64,000 nt of DNA from Hankyongella sp964404985 (GTDB lineage Bacteria > Pseudomonadota > Alphaproteobacteria > Sphingomonadales > Sphingomonadaceae), in the NCBI GenBank assembly GCA_964404985.1, contig CAYOMD010000001.1, forward strand, positions 270,835 through 334,834, given 5' to 3'. The notes under the pieces were generated by a model. It saw only the letters and a program-made list of their open reading frames with translations, was not told the DNA's origin and did not search any database. A program made the position numbers and the translations under genes. This document shows, in pieces, positions 34,798-42,981 of the stretch (positions within the stretch are counted from its first letter, which is position 1; every line of letters begins with the position of its first letter).

Positions 34798-35397
34798 TTA
34801 CCCCTTTTGCGGTGCGTTCAGCCAGCTGGCGAGTTGTGCAAGACATTCGAAGATGGCGCTGTTGAAGCCGCTGGACACATCCAGAGGTTTGAGGGCCGTG
34901 AGCGGTTTTTCCACGGTGCACTGCGCTGGACCGACCCCTTTGCTGTTGGGCAGGCGGGCGTCGAGTGCCACCCGGATGGACCGCGCCTGGCCACTCGCCA
35001 CGATATTGAGCGCCTTTACGGTGAGATAGAGCGTCGGTCGTGTCCGCGTTGTGGCACCCGGCGTGGCCGGTGCGTAGGCCAACGCAGCAGCCTGTCGCAG
35101 CAGCCGCTCCGGCCGGTCGATCCATTGCACGCCAGGCAGATATTCGACCAGCGTCGGCTGCGACTTCACGACGATGCGCACGCTGGCATAATCCGCCGGG
35201 ACATCGACGTGTGCCACGATGGCCTCGAGTGCCACCGGGGTTGGCGGTTGCGGGTTCTCCAGAGTCAGCAGCGCCGGGGGCGGTGCCTCCGATCCAATAC
35301 TGATCAGAGGTCCACAGCCCGCCAGCAGCATGAGCACCGCCAGCGGCATGACCTCTCTGGTCAGGCCAAGTTGCACCAGATTATTTCTTCGCTGCAT
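34798..35397 (-). CDS. ABC-type transport auxiliary lipoprotein (PqiC-like)
   Basis: 199 aa lipoprotein: a signal with lipobox LLAGC near residue 28, then a beta-rich domain (TLVEYLPGVQWIDRPERLLRQAA, PTLYLTVKALNIV, RVALDARLPN) of the ABC_trans_aux family, which includes PqiC. Such proteins sit in the outer membrane and accompany MCE systems. Its start overlaps the MCE gene stop by 17 bases, so it is the last gene of the Mla-like operon. It probably takes the place at the outer membrane end of this transporter. Confidence 0.84.
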   Translation of the reverse strand: MQRRNNLVQLGLTREVMPLAVLMLLAGCGPLISIGSEAPPPALLTLENPQPPTPVALEAIVAHVDVPADYASVRIVVKSQPTLVEYLPGVQWIDRPERLLRQAAALAYAPATPGATTRTRPTLYLTVKALNIVASGQARSIRVALDARLPNSKGVGPAQCTVEKPLTALKPLDVSSGFNSAIFECLAQLASWLNAPQKG

Positions 35398-36334
35398 CCT
35401 GATACTCCGGTAATTTTTCGCCTGAAAACAGCGATGCGGCCGAGCCTTGGTCGATCCGCTCGCCCAGACGGTTCAGCGTTCGTGTCAACTCCCGCAGATC
35501 GCTGACCAGCAGGCCAACTTCGGGCAGCGTATCCTGGCTGAAGGCCTTGAGGCCGGGTTTGGCGTCGCCTAGAATGGCATCAAGCTTCTGGACCGTAGCG
35601 TCCGTACTTTGGGCCAGCGTGCGTAGATCCTTCAGCAAGGGCCGGGCATCCTCGTTCACGGCCAGGGATGTGCTGTCCGCCAGCTTGGTTACGGATGCAA
35701 GACTGCCCCGCAGATCAACGACCGCGCCGTTCAGTTCCTGCAGGCTGGACGCCAGCAGCGGGGACTGTGCGGCGAGTGAATTGGTCAGGCGCTCGGTGTT
35801 GGCCAGGATGCCCCCAATGGCCAGTTTGTTTTTGTCGTTGAGTACATCTTTGAGATCATCGAGCACATCGGTTGCCCTCTGGAGGACTTCCGGGATGCTG
35901 ACGAACAGTTTTTCAAGGGTGGATCGTTTGGACGGAATGACTGGAACGCCAAAGGGTCCAGGCTCCACCAGCGGTGTCCCGACCTGCATCGCGCCGGAGA
36001 GTTGCACCAGGGTCGCCCCTGTCAAGCCCTGGGACTCAAGCCCGGCTACCGTGCCTGTGTATACAGGGGTATCCTGCGATACGCGGATGCGCACCCGCAC
36101 GGCGTTCGGCTGGTCCTTGACGAGTGCTATGGTGGTCACGTTGCCGACCGGCACGCCGTTGTAGCTGACCAGACTGCCCTGGTTCAGGCCGGCGACCGAA
36201 CCGATGACCATGATGTCGAAATCCTTGGTCGCGCCTGAGTCAACGCGCGCCAGCCAGATGATGAACCCGAACAGCGCTGCGATCAGCACGATGACGAAGC
36301 TGCCGACGAGCACATGACTGGCGCGTGTTTCCAT
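35381..36334 (-). CDS. mlaD: MCE-domain protein, MlaD family
   Basis: 317 aa periplasmic-facing subunit of a lipid ABC transporter. One N-terminal membrane helix (VLVGSFVIVLIAALFGFIIWLA), then a single MCE domain (GLNQGSLVSYNGVPVGNVTTIAL to TGATLVQLSG, about residues 40-120). The C-terminal 180 residues are helical with heptads, as in MCE proteins that form a tube. It is longer than E. coli MlaD. The stop overlaps the lipoprotein start; 3 bases separate it from mlaF. Confidence 0.9.
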   Translation of the reverse strand: METRASHVLVGSFVIVLIAALFGFIIWLARVDSGATKDFDIMVIGSVAGLNQGSLVSYNGVPVGNVTTIALVKDQPNAVRVRIRVSQDTPVYTGTVAGLESQGLTGATLVQLSGAMQVGTPLVEPGPFGVPVIPSKRSTLEKLFVSIPEVLQRATDVLDDLKDVLNDKNKLAIGGILANTERLTNSLAAQSPLLASSLQELNGAVVDLRGSLASVTKLADSTSLAVNEDARPLLKDLRTLAQSTDATVQKLDAILGDAKPGLKAFSQDTLPEVGLLVSDLRELTRTLNRLGERIDQGSAASLFSGEKLPEYQDAAKK

Positions 36335-36337
36335 CGT

Positions 36338-37105
36338 CTACTCCCGTGCTGCGGCGACAACCCGCCCACGCGGGCCGCGGAAATATTCCTTGATCCAGGG
36401 GTGCGGGTTTTCCAGCAACTCCGGGATCGGTGCAACCGCGACAACCTTGCGATCCGCGAGGACGGCGACCCGATCGCAAATCGCAAAGAGCGTGTCGAGA
36501 TCATGTGTAATCAAAAACACTGTAAGGCCAAGCAGTTCCTGCAACTCCAGGATCAGCGCATCGAAGGCGCTGGCCGAGATGGGGTCCAGCCCGGCTGTTG
36601 GTTCATCGAGAAACAGCAGGCTCGGGTCGAGCGCCAGGGCGCGTGCAAGGCCGGCGCGCTTGATCATGCCGCCTGAGAGCTCGGACGGGTATTTCGGCGC
36701 GGCGGACGGCGGCAGGCCGACCATCGACAGCTTGTAGCCGGCGATCTCCCCCAGCAGCGGCTCGACGATCTGCGTATGCTCGCGCAGCGGCGTCTGGATG
36801 TTCTCAGCCACGGTCAAGGTTGAGAATAACGCACCCTGCTGGAACAGCACACCCCAGCGACGGCGCAGCGAGACCGCATCGTCCTCTGACAAATGGGCAA
36901 GTTGCTTGCCCTCGATGGTGATCTCGCCCGCAGCCGGCACCTGCAGCCCGATGATGCTGCGCATCAAGACCGACTTGCCGGTGCCCGAACCGCCGACCAC
37001 GCCGAGGATCTCGCCCCGCCGGACATCAAGGCACAAATCGTCGTGCACGACCTGTGTGCCGAACCGGCTGACCAAGCCTTTGACCGAAATGACCGGCGAC
37101 TCCAT
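36338..37105 (-). CDS. mlaF: Phospholipid ABC transporter ATP-binding protein MlaF
   Basis: 255 aa ABC ATPase. Seen: VVGGSGTGKSVLMRSI (Walker A), LFQQGALFSTLTVAENIQTPLRE (Q-loop in the MlaF style), LSGGMIKRAGLARAL (MlaF-type signature) and LLFLDEPTAGLDPISA (Walker B). It energises lipid exchange between the inner membrane and the MCE tube. Its ATG shares one base with the mlaE stop, so the pair is coupled. Confidence 0.94.
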   Translation of the reverse strand: MESPVISVKGLVSRFGTQVVHDDLCLDVRRGEILGVVGGSGTGKSVLMRSIIGLQVPAAGEITIEGKQLAHLSEDDAVSLRRRWGVLFQQGALFSTLTVAENIQTPLREHTQIVEPLLGEIAGYKLSMVGLPPSAAPKYPSELSGGMIKRAGLARALALDPSLLFLDEPTAGLDPISASAFDALILELQELLGLTVFLITHDLDTLFAICDRVAVLADRKVVAVAPIPELLENPHPWIKEYFRGPRGRVVAAARE

Positions 37106-38250
37106 CAGATACCCACCAAAGTCAGGAAGACCGCGAAGAACGCATCGAGCACGATCACCAGGAAGATCGACTGTACGACTGCCGCCGTGGTGTGCCGCCC
37201 GAGCGACTCGGCGTCGCCGGCAACTTTCATGCCTTCGAAGCAGCCAGCAATGGCGATGATCGCCCCGAAGATCGGAGCCTTCATCATGCCGGCCCAGAAA
37301 TCCTGCGTGTGAACCGCCAGGCGCAGCCCCTCCAGGAAGGCACTCGGTGATATACCGAGCGATGCCCAGCCAAACACCATACCACCAGCAATCGCCGTCA
37401 GGTTTGCATAGATGGTCAGCAGCGGCATGCAGATAATCAGTGCCAGGACACGAGGCAGCACCAGTGTGTCCACCGGGTTCAGCCCCATGGTCTTGAGCGC
37501 ATCGACCTCCTCGGTGATTTTCATGGAGCCGATCTGCGCGGTAAACGCAGAGCCTGAGCGCCCGGCAACCATGATCGCAGTCATCAGCACACCGAGCTCC
37601 CGCAGGGTCAACAGGCCGATCATATTGACTACGAAGGACTCAGCGCCAAAGCGCTTGAGCTGGTAGGCCCCCTGCTGAACGATCACCAGCCCGATCAGGA
37701 AGGACATCAGGCCGACGATCGGCAGGGCGTTGAACCCGGCGTACTCGATGTGATGGCTGAAGGCGGTCCAGCGCATCTTCTGCGGATTCGCGGCCAGTCG
37801 GCCACCCCGGATCAGCACTGTGCCGACGAAATCCAGAAAATGGCCGAAATTCTGCAGGACTGCGACAGTCGCCCGGCCGATGATGGCGATCTGCTGGACG
37901 AAGGCCGAACCAGCATCTGCCGGACGGTCGGACGGCCTGTCAAATCGACCAATCGACTTGAGCAGCGCTGCATGGTTGGCGCGCGCCCCGGACTGGTGAA
38001 CCGTGATGCCGTCAGCCTGCCACTGCTGCTGCGTGCGATACAGCAGCCAGGCCCCGACGGTATCCATGGATTGAACGTCGCTTAACTCGAAGGTGGCGGG
38101 CGAATGGCGCTCGATAGCCATCAGCGCTGCCTCGATCTCTGCAGCGGAGGCGACCGTCAAATCCCCGGTAAAATGATAGACAGCGCCGCCGTCGGATTGC
38201 GGCTCAAGGCGCAGAGGAGAAGGCGGTGCAGCTTCGCGCTCGAACAACAT
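37105..38250 (-). CDS. mlaE: MlaE permease fused to an N-terminal STAS domain
   Basis: 381 aa. The first 100 residues are a STAS domain (HFTGDLTVASAAEIEAAL, FELSDVQSMDTVGAWLL), equal to a separate MlaB in E. coli. The rest is the MlaE permease with about six hydrophobic segments: VGLMSFLIGLVIVQQGAYQL, LTLRELGVLMTAIMVAGRSGSAF, EVDALKTMGLNPVDTLVLPR and GCFEGMKVAGDAESLGRHTT are family hallmarks. First gene of the leftward mlaE-mlaF-mlaD-lipoprotein operon. No mlaC is in the operon; mlaA is at 8-9 kb. Confidence 0.94.
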   Translation of the reverse strand: MLFEREAAPPSPLRLEPQSDGGAVYHFTGDLTVASAAEIEAALMAIERHSPATFELSDVQSMDTVGAWLLYRTQQQWQADGITVHQSGARANHAALLKSIGRFDRPSDRPADAGSAFVQQIAIIGRATVAVLQNFGHFLDFVGTVLIRGGRLAANPQKMRWTAFSHHIEYAGFNALPIVGLMSFLIGLVIVQQGAYQLKRFGAESFVVNMIGLLTLRELGVLMTAIMVAGRSGSAFTAQIGSMKITEEVDALKTMGLNPVDTLVLPRVLALIICMPLLTIYANLTAIAGGMVFGWASLGISPSAFLEGLRLAVHTQDFWAGMMKAPIFGAIIAIAGCFEGMKVAGDAESLGRHTTAAVVQSIFLVIVLDAFFAVFLTLVGI

Positions 38251-38330
38251 GCTCTTATCGCTAAAGCTTTTATGGGGTGTTCACAAGCGCGGCAGTTGTC
38301 GTGGCGCCCTCTGGCCGGTATCGAGGGGGC

Positions 38331-38999
38331 GTGCCAAAACACGCCATCGCCATTTACGATCTCGACCTGACCATCACCCGGGTCGCGACCTTCACGCCGT
38401 TCCTGACCTTCGCGTTGCGGAGTGCCCCATGGCGCGCAGTGTTAGCGCCGCTCGCCCTGTTCGTTTTCGCGGCCTATGGCTTGCGCGTGATCGGACGCTC
38501 TGCGCTGAAATCTGCCCTGCTACACCTGTTTCTGGGGCGTATCCGGCGCGAACGGTTGGAGCCGCTTGTCGAGGCTTTTGCGGCCCAGGTGGAGGCGCGG
38601 TACATCCGTGCGGATGCGCGCGCCCGGATCGCCGATGATCGCGCGGCCGGATGCAGGCTGGTGATCGCCACCGCCAGTTCTGGTTTTTACGTGCGCCCGC
38701 TGGCACGGCGGCTGGGCATTGAGGATGTGCTGGCGACCGAATTGCCCATCGCAGACGACGGACGGCTCCAGCTTTGGCCCGCACCAGAGAATTGCTATGC
38801 GCAGGCCAAACAGCAGCGGATCGAGGCCTTTTGCGCGGCGCTTGGTGCGCGCCGGGCGCAGGACTTGCGCTTTTACAGCGACCATCCCAGTGATGCCCCC
38901 GCCTTCGCCTGGGCGGACCAGCCGGTGGTCATCAGCCCAAAGCCCGCGTTTGCGCGCACAGCGGAGCAACAAGGCTGGCCGGTTGAGTACTGGCGCTAG
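38331..38999 (+). CDS. HAD-superfamily phosphatase, subfamily IB
   Basis: 222 aa. Seen: the catalytic motif IYDLDLTITRV (D-x-D-x-T), the Thr/Ser motif II in VIATASSGFYVRPLARRLG, and a C-terminal Asp motif in FYSDHPSDAPAF. A hydrophobic cap segment (VLAPLALFVFAAYGL) is typical of the HAD-IB group that includes SerB-like and lipid-phosphate phosphatases. Start taken as GTG at 38331 with GAGGGGG upstream. Substrate unknown; possibly a phosphoserine or phospholipid head-group phosphatase. Confidence 0.82.
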   Translation: MPKHAIAIYDLDLTITRVATFTPFLTFALRSAPWRAVLAPLALFVFAAYGLRVIGRSALKSALLHLFLGRIRRERLEPLVEAFAAQVEARYIRADARARIADDRAAGCRLVIATASSGFYVRPLARRLGIEDVLATELPIADDGRLQLWPAPENCYAQAKQQRIEAFCAALGARRAQDLRFYSDHPSDAPAFAWADQPVVISPKPAFARTAEQQGWPVEYWR

Positions 39000-39003
39000 T
39001 GCC

Positions 39004-39168
39004 CGATGAAATTTGATAGATTACTCTCCCCTCCCTCGCTGAGGGAGGGGAGGCCGATAGGCCGGGGTGGGTGCTCTGTATCCTTACCCACCCCGATGCT
39101 TCGCACCACCCCTCCCTCAGCGAGGGAGGGAAGAGCAGGATCAGTGTAATGTCATCAGACTCTAAAGC
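39004..39168. repeat. Long-hairpin repeat element with GATGACATT-type ends
   Basis: Centre: two arms of about 49 bases, each opening with C/T-rich CCCTCCCTCGCTGAGGGAGG, face each other across a short AT-containing loop (39024-39135), giving a very long hairpin with smaller hairpins in each arm. Left end GATGAAATTTGATAGA and right end AATGTCATCAGACTC form short imperfect terminal inverted repeats. The same end sequences flank a different core at 49206-49340. Its core resembles parts of the MITE-like element at 9454. Confidence 0.7.
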
Positions 39169-39195
39169 TTTATTGACCCATGTGGCATCGTCGTT

Positions 39196-39231
39196 GGATC
39201 GCCAAGGCTGCAGGGCAGCCTCGCGATGACG
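39196..39231. repeat. Half copy of the CGTCATTGCGAGG-type REP palindrome
   Basis: GGATCGCC...CCTCGCGATGACG matches the right half of the full palindrome at 49222-49315, with a changed middle. Only one arm is present, just downstream of the glycosyltransferase stop, so it is a truncated or decayed copy. Confidence 0.7.
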
Positions 39232-39254
39232 ATTCCCTCAGAAGTTCAGCCGGC

Positions 39255-40319
39255 CTAGGCTTCCTCGTGCGGCAGTGGTGGCTCCGGGAGGGGTTGCAGC
39301 GCGCTGATGAACTGGGCGATGGCGGCGTCCCAGCTGAAGTGCCGGGCATAGGCCGCGCAATCGGCGCGTGCGCAGCGCAGCCCCTTGGTGATGGCCTGCG
39401 CGAAGTCGGTGTCGATCCCGCCAACGGGTGCGCTCCACCCCGGAATTACACCGCAGCCAGTCTCACCGATCACATCCAGCGGGCCGGGGACCGGAAAGCC
39501 AGCAACGGGTACGCCACTGGCCAGGGCCTCGACCATCACCAGGCCGAAGGTATCGGTCAGACTCGGGAACGCCAGCAGGTCTGCACCGGCATAGGCGGCG
39601 GCCAGTTCCTCCCCGTGCAATGCGCCAAGGAACACCGCCTGCGGATATTCGCGCCGCAGCCGTTGCAGCGCCGGCCCATCCCCCACCACCACTTTGGTGC
39701 CGGGTACAGTGGTTTTGAGGAAAGTCTCGATGTTTTTCTCGACCGCCACCCGACCGACGCAGAGCATGATCGGGCGCTCGAGGCTGGCATAGGCGGGATG
39801 GGGTGCGTGTTTGGACGAAAACAGGCCAAGATCAACGCCGCGACTCCAGAGCATGGTATGCGGCAACCCGCGTTCGGCCAGTTCTGCGGCCAGGCGCGGC
39901 GTTGCGGTGAGGATATTGCGCGACGGCTTGTGGAACCAGCGCAGGTAGCGCCAGAACAGCTCCGGCGAGAGGCCGGTGCGTGCCGAGACATAATCCGGGA
40001 ACCGGGTGTGGAATGCTGTGGTGAACGGCAGTTTGTGCCGCACACAATAGCGCCGTGCGGCGATGCCTAGCGGGCCTTCGGTGGCAATATGGATGGCATC
40101 CGGTTCGAACGTGCGGATCATCCGGGCCACTTTGCGCCAGCGGGTCAGGGCCAGGCGAATTTCCGGGTAGGTGGGGCAGGGAACCGAGCGAAACTGGCTG
40201 GGCGTGATGGTTTGCACCAGGTGCCCGGCGGCTTTCAGCGCCTCAACGGTTGTCACCAGAGTCCGAACCACGCCGTTGACCTGGGGCGTCCAGGCGTCGG
40301 TCACCAGGGTCAGTTTCAC
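39255..40319 (-). CDS. GT4 glycosyltransferase, probable lipid glycosyltransferase (Agt-like)
   Basis: 354 aa GT-B fold. Seen: TDAWTPQVNGVVRTL at the start, IATEGPLGIAARRYC, FHTRFPDYV, VGRVAVEKNIETFL, VVGDGPALQRL, and the donor-binding E-x7-E segment LTDTFGLVMVEALASGVPV. The pattern is that of glycolipid transferases (MgtA, SqdX and Agt relatives). It starts GTG 17 bases after the metallophosphoesterase. The pair resembles plcP-agt of rhizobia and marine bacteria, where PlcP turns phospholipid into diacylglycerol and Agt adds a sugar when phosphate is scarce. The donor sugar is not predictable. Confidence 0.82.
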   Translation of the reverse strand: MKLTLVTDAWTPQVNGVVRTLVTTVEALKAAGHLVQTITPSQFRSVPCPTYPEIRLALTRWRKVARMIRTFEPDAIHIATEGPLGIAARRYCVRHKLPFTTAFHTRFPDYVSARTGLSPELFWRYLRWFHKPSRNILTATPRLAAELAERGLPHTMLWSRGVDLGLFSSKHAPHPAYASLERPIMLCVGRVAVEKNIETFLKTTVPGTKVVVGDGPALQRLRREYPQAVFLGALHGEELAAAYAGADLLAFPSLTDTFGLVMVEALASGVPVAGFPVPGPLDVIGETGCGVIPGWSAPVGGIDTDFAQAITKGLRCARADCAAYARHFSWDAAIAQFISALQPLPEPPLPHEEA

Positions 40320-40336
40320 AGGAATTGGCTCATGAA

Positions 40337-41269
40337 TTAGAGGACGTCCGCCGTGGCCGGCACAGGCTTGGACTGGGCATCGATTTTAGCGGCGTCCTTA
40401 GCGGCGTGCTGGCGTGCGCGTTCGGCCCAATCCAGCAATTCCAGCCGCCCGTCCGCATGCTCGACCAGGGCCGTGCAGCTTTCCACCCAATCGCCATCGT
40501 TGTAATAGGTCACTGGCCCGAAGGCGCGGATTTCCGCCTTGTGAATGTGGCCGCAGACGACACCCTGCACCTGCCGGTCGGCAGCGGCATGGGCCACGGC
40601 TTCCTCGAAGCGCGACATGTATTCGACCGCGTTCTTCACCTTCTGCTTCAGATAGGCGGAGAGCGACCAGTAGGGCAGGCCGAACAAACGTCGGATGGCG
40701 TTGAACACCCCATTGATCTTGAGCAGCAGGACATAGGCGGCATCGCCCAGAAACGCGAGCCAGCGGGCATAGAGCACCACCGAGTCGAACTCGTCCCCAT
40801 GCAGCACCAGCAGCTTGCGTCCGTCCGCCGTGATGTGCACGGCCTCCCGCACCAGCTCGACGCCGCCCAGGTTCAGGCCGACATACGGGCGCAGCACTTC
40901 ATCATGGTTGCCTGGGATATAGAGCACGCGGGTGCCCTTCTTGGCCTTCTTGAGCACCCGGCGGATGACATCGTTATGGGCATCCGGCCAGTACCAGCTC
41001 TTCTTCAGGCGCCAGCCGTCAATGATATCGCCGACGAGGTAAAGCGTTTCACTTTCCGTCGACTTCAGGAAATCAAGCAGCAGCGCAGCATTGCAGCCCG
41101 ACGTACCAAGGTGGATGTCGGATATCCAGATCGTACGGTAGCGCCTTTTGGCTTTGGGGTCCTCGTCGTCGTCTTCATGCCACGACGCCCCGATAGCTTC
41201 ACCGGCGGCTTCCATGCCGTCGGTCGCCTTGTGTCCCTCATTCCCGCCGCGGCGCAGCATCGCCAGCAT
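40337..41269 (-). CDS. Metallophosphoesterase, PlcP-like (UDP-diacylglucosamine hydrolase-like)
   Basis: Calcineurin-type phosphoesterase, about 310 aa. Metal-site motifs: IWISDIHLG (D-x-H), LVGDIIDGW (GD-x-x-D), IPGNHDEVL (GNHD), LVLHGDEFD and CGHIHKAEIRAFG (GH-x-H). LLLDFLKSTESETLYLVGD and KKSWYWPDAHNDVIRRVLKK fit the PlcP group that cleaves phospholipid head groups; LpxH is a more distant alternative. The N-terminal 45 residues are charged and variable. GAGG is six bases before the ATG at 41269, while an ATG at 41275 is too close to it. Operon with the glycosyltransferase. I saw no clear Pho box upstream. Confidence 0.82.
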   Translation of the reverse strand: MLAMLRRGGNEGHKATDGMEAAGEAIGASWHEDDDEDPKAKRRYRTIWISDIHLGTSGCNAALLLDFLKSTESETLYLVGDIIDGWRLKKSWYWPDAHNDVIRRVLKKAKKGTRVLYIPGNHDEVLRPYVGLNLGGVELVREAVHITADGRKLLVLHGDEFDSVVLYARWLAFLGDAAYVLLLKINGVFNAIRRLFGLPYWSLSAYLKQKVKNAVEYMSRFEEAVAHAAADRQVQGVVCGHIHKAEIRAFGPVTYYNDGDWVESCTALVEHADGRLELLDWAERARQHAAKDAAKIDAQSKPVPATADVL

Positions 41270-41422
41270 TGCCATCCTCAGTGCTTTGCCTGTGTCGCGT
41301 TCAATGTAACGACAAAATATGGTGCCGTCACTCTATTCCACATCTAGCAATGGTTAAACTACCGTAGTTTTCGGTCGTAATGATTTTAGAGCTTAGCACG
41401 GTTACGTGCCTGAGGCGACACA

Positions 41423-42322
41423 TCAGGCGCAGCGCCAGGCCGGAGCGGGCAGCAGGCGCGGCAGCTCCAGCGCCAAGTCCCTCACCAGGGATTGCGCTTG
41501 CGTGCCGACAGCCGCGAATCGGGTATTCGGCAAACCGCTTGCTTCATCCAGATAGGCGGCACGGGACAACTCGATCTGCAGCACATGCACACCGATTGAA
41601 GGCTGGCCGTAGTGCTGGGTGATAAAGCCGCCAGCATAGGGCGTGTTCAAGAGCACCTGAAAGCCGCTTGCGCGCAGCCGCTCTGCTACCCAGCGGCTGA
41701 TGGCCTGGGCGCAGGTTCCGCCATGCCGGTCGCCCAGCACAGCAACCGGGCTGCCCCGGCTCGCCTGACGGACGGCGTTCGAGGGCATCGAGTGCCAGTC
41801 CAGCAAGACGACATGGCCGAACATGCGGCGAACCGTGCCGAGCATGGTGCCAAGCTTCTGGTGAAACGGTCGCCATGCTTCATCCAGGCGGGCTGCCGCC
41901 GCGTCGTAGCGCAGCGGCTGTTTGTGGATTTCCAGGCCACCGCCAGCGATGCGGGGAATCACGCCTAGGCCTGCCGACACACGCGAGGACGACAGGGGAC
42001 GAACGCTCTCCGGCAGATCCGGAATCAGCGCCGGGTCCAGTTCTCGCGCACTGCGGTTCAGGTCAACGTAACTGCGCGCATAGGTGGCGCTCAAGGTTTG
42101 CGCCCCGCCGAGCAGCGCCGGGTCATCCCCGAGGAGCTGGTCGATAAAGCGATCCTCTGCGCGTTGCAGCACGTCGAGCGAGAGTGCAGACTGCTGAAGA
42201 AAATCAACAGGATAATGCCGACCGCTGTGCGGTGATGTGCACAGAACGGGGATGACCGGCTCGAGAGGCCCGGTGTCTTGATATGGCGGACAGGTCACGC
42301 CGCTATTGCCAGAGATGCGCAT
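41423..42322 (-). CDS. N-formylglutamate amidohydrolase family protein, beside cpdR
   Basis: Family as at 1.5 kb but only distantly similar to it. Seen: CTSPHSGRHYPVDFL, ATYARSYVDLNRSARELDPALI, GVIPRIAGGGLEIHK, VLLDWHSMPSNAV, NTPYAGGFITQHYG and VLQIELSRAAYLDE, all conserved in this subgroup. The ATG at 42322 gives 299 aa and a normal distance to the first motif; a TTG at 42358 is also in frame. Divergent from cpdR, a pairing I recall from rhizobia and other alphaproteobacteria. The physiological substrate of this subgroup is not proven. Confidence 0.87.
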   Translation of the reverse strand: MRISGNSGVTCPPYQDTGPLEPVIPVLCTSPHSGRHYPVDFLQQSALSLDVLQRAEDRFIDQLLGDDPALLGGAQTLSATYARSYVDLNRSARELDPALIPDLPESVRPLSSSRVSAGLGVIPRIAGGGLEIHKQPLRYDAAAARLDEAWRPFHQKLGTMLGTVRRMFGHVVLLDWHSMPSNAVRQASRGSPVAVLGDRHGGTCAQAISRWVAERLRASGFQVLLNTPYAGGFITQHYGQPSIGVHVLQIELSRAAYLDEASGLPNTRFAAVGTQAQSLVRDLALELPRLLPAPAWRCA

Positions 42323-42433
42323 GACGGTATGAATGGCCTGGGCGCGAAAGTGACGCAATGTTAATTCCGTGGCGGCATAGGCTGCGGGGAGAAAACAGGC
42401 GTCACAACCCGGGCGTCCGAAAGCTGCGAGACG

Positions 42434-42793
42434 ATGGCACGCATACTTTTAGCCGAAGATGACGATTCGATGCGGACCTTTCTGGCCCGTGCGATCGAGA
42501 AGGCCGGCCACAGCGTGACGGCTGTGGACCGGGGCACGGCGGCATTGCCGCTGATCGCCTCCGGCCGCTACGATCTGCTGCTGACGGATATCGTCATGCC
42601 GGAGATGGACGGGATAGAACTCGCGCAGCGTGCCTCGACACTGGCTCCGGACATGCGGGTGATGTTCATCACCGGTTTTGCGGCCGTGGCGCTCAGCCGG
42701 GCCCAGACCCAGCAGACCGCGCCGAGGGTGCTGTCCAAGCCGTTTCACCTGCGCGATCTTGTTGATGAAATCGACCGCCTGTTCGCGGCCTGA
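42434..42793 (+). CDS. cpdR: CpdR single-domain response regulator (ClpXP adaptor)
   Basis: 119 aa. In Caulobacter unphosphorylated CpdR primes ClpXP for degradation of cell-cycle proteins; phosphorylation by the CckA-ChpT relay turns it off. Seen: RILLAEDDDSMRTFL, the phospho-acceptor in LLLTDIVMPEMDGIELA, VMFITGFAAVAL and LSKPFHLRDLVDEIDRLFAA, a near match to the CpdR sequence as I remember it. It is much closer to CpdR than the receiver at 20.9 kb. Divergent from the amidohydrolase; the tRNA-Val gene follows. Confidence 0.92.
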   Translation: MARILLAEDDDSMRTFLARAIEKAGHSVTAVDRGTAALPLIASGRYDLLLTDIVMPEMDGIELAQRASTLAPDMRVMFITGFAAVALSRAQTQQTAPRVLSKPFHLRDLVDEIDRLFAA

Positions 42794-42856
42794 TTATGGC
42801 CGGATGGGCTTGCCATCCCTCAGGGGACTGATTATAGGCATCCCCCTGCCGAACGG

Positions 42857-42931
42857 GGGCGCGTAGCTCAGTGGTAGAGCACTGTGTTGACATCGCAGGG
42901 GTCGCAAGTTCAATCCTTGCCGCGCCCACCA
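42857..42931 (+). tRNA. tRNA-Val (GAC anticodon)
   Basis: Acceptor GGGCGCG pairs with CGCGCCC; D-arm GTAGCTCAGTGGTAGAGC; anticodon stem CTGTG/CGCAG (one mismatch-type pair) closes TTGACAT with anticodon GAC; T-arm GCAAG-TTCAATC-CTTGC. Discriminator A, and CCA is encoded. Confidence 0.95.
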
Positions 42932-42981
42932 TTCCACTCGACCAGACAGCCGTCATTTCGACTATCAAAGGTCATCCCAGT

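Noticed and set aside
41276..41422. Pho box upstream of the PlcP-like gene
   Set aside because: There are CTGT and TGTC fragments and an inverted TGTCG/CGACA, but no pair of direct CTGTCAT-type repeats with proper spacing.
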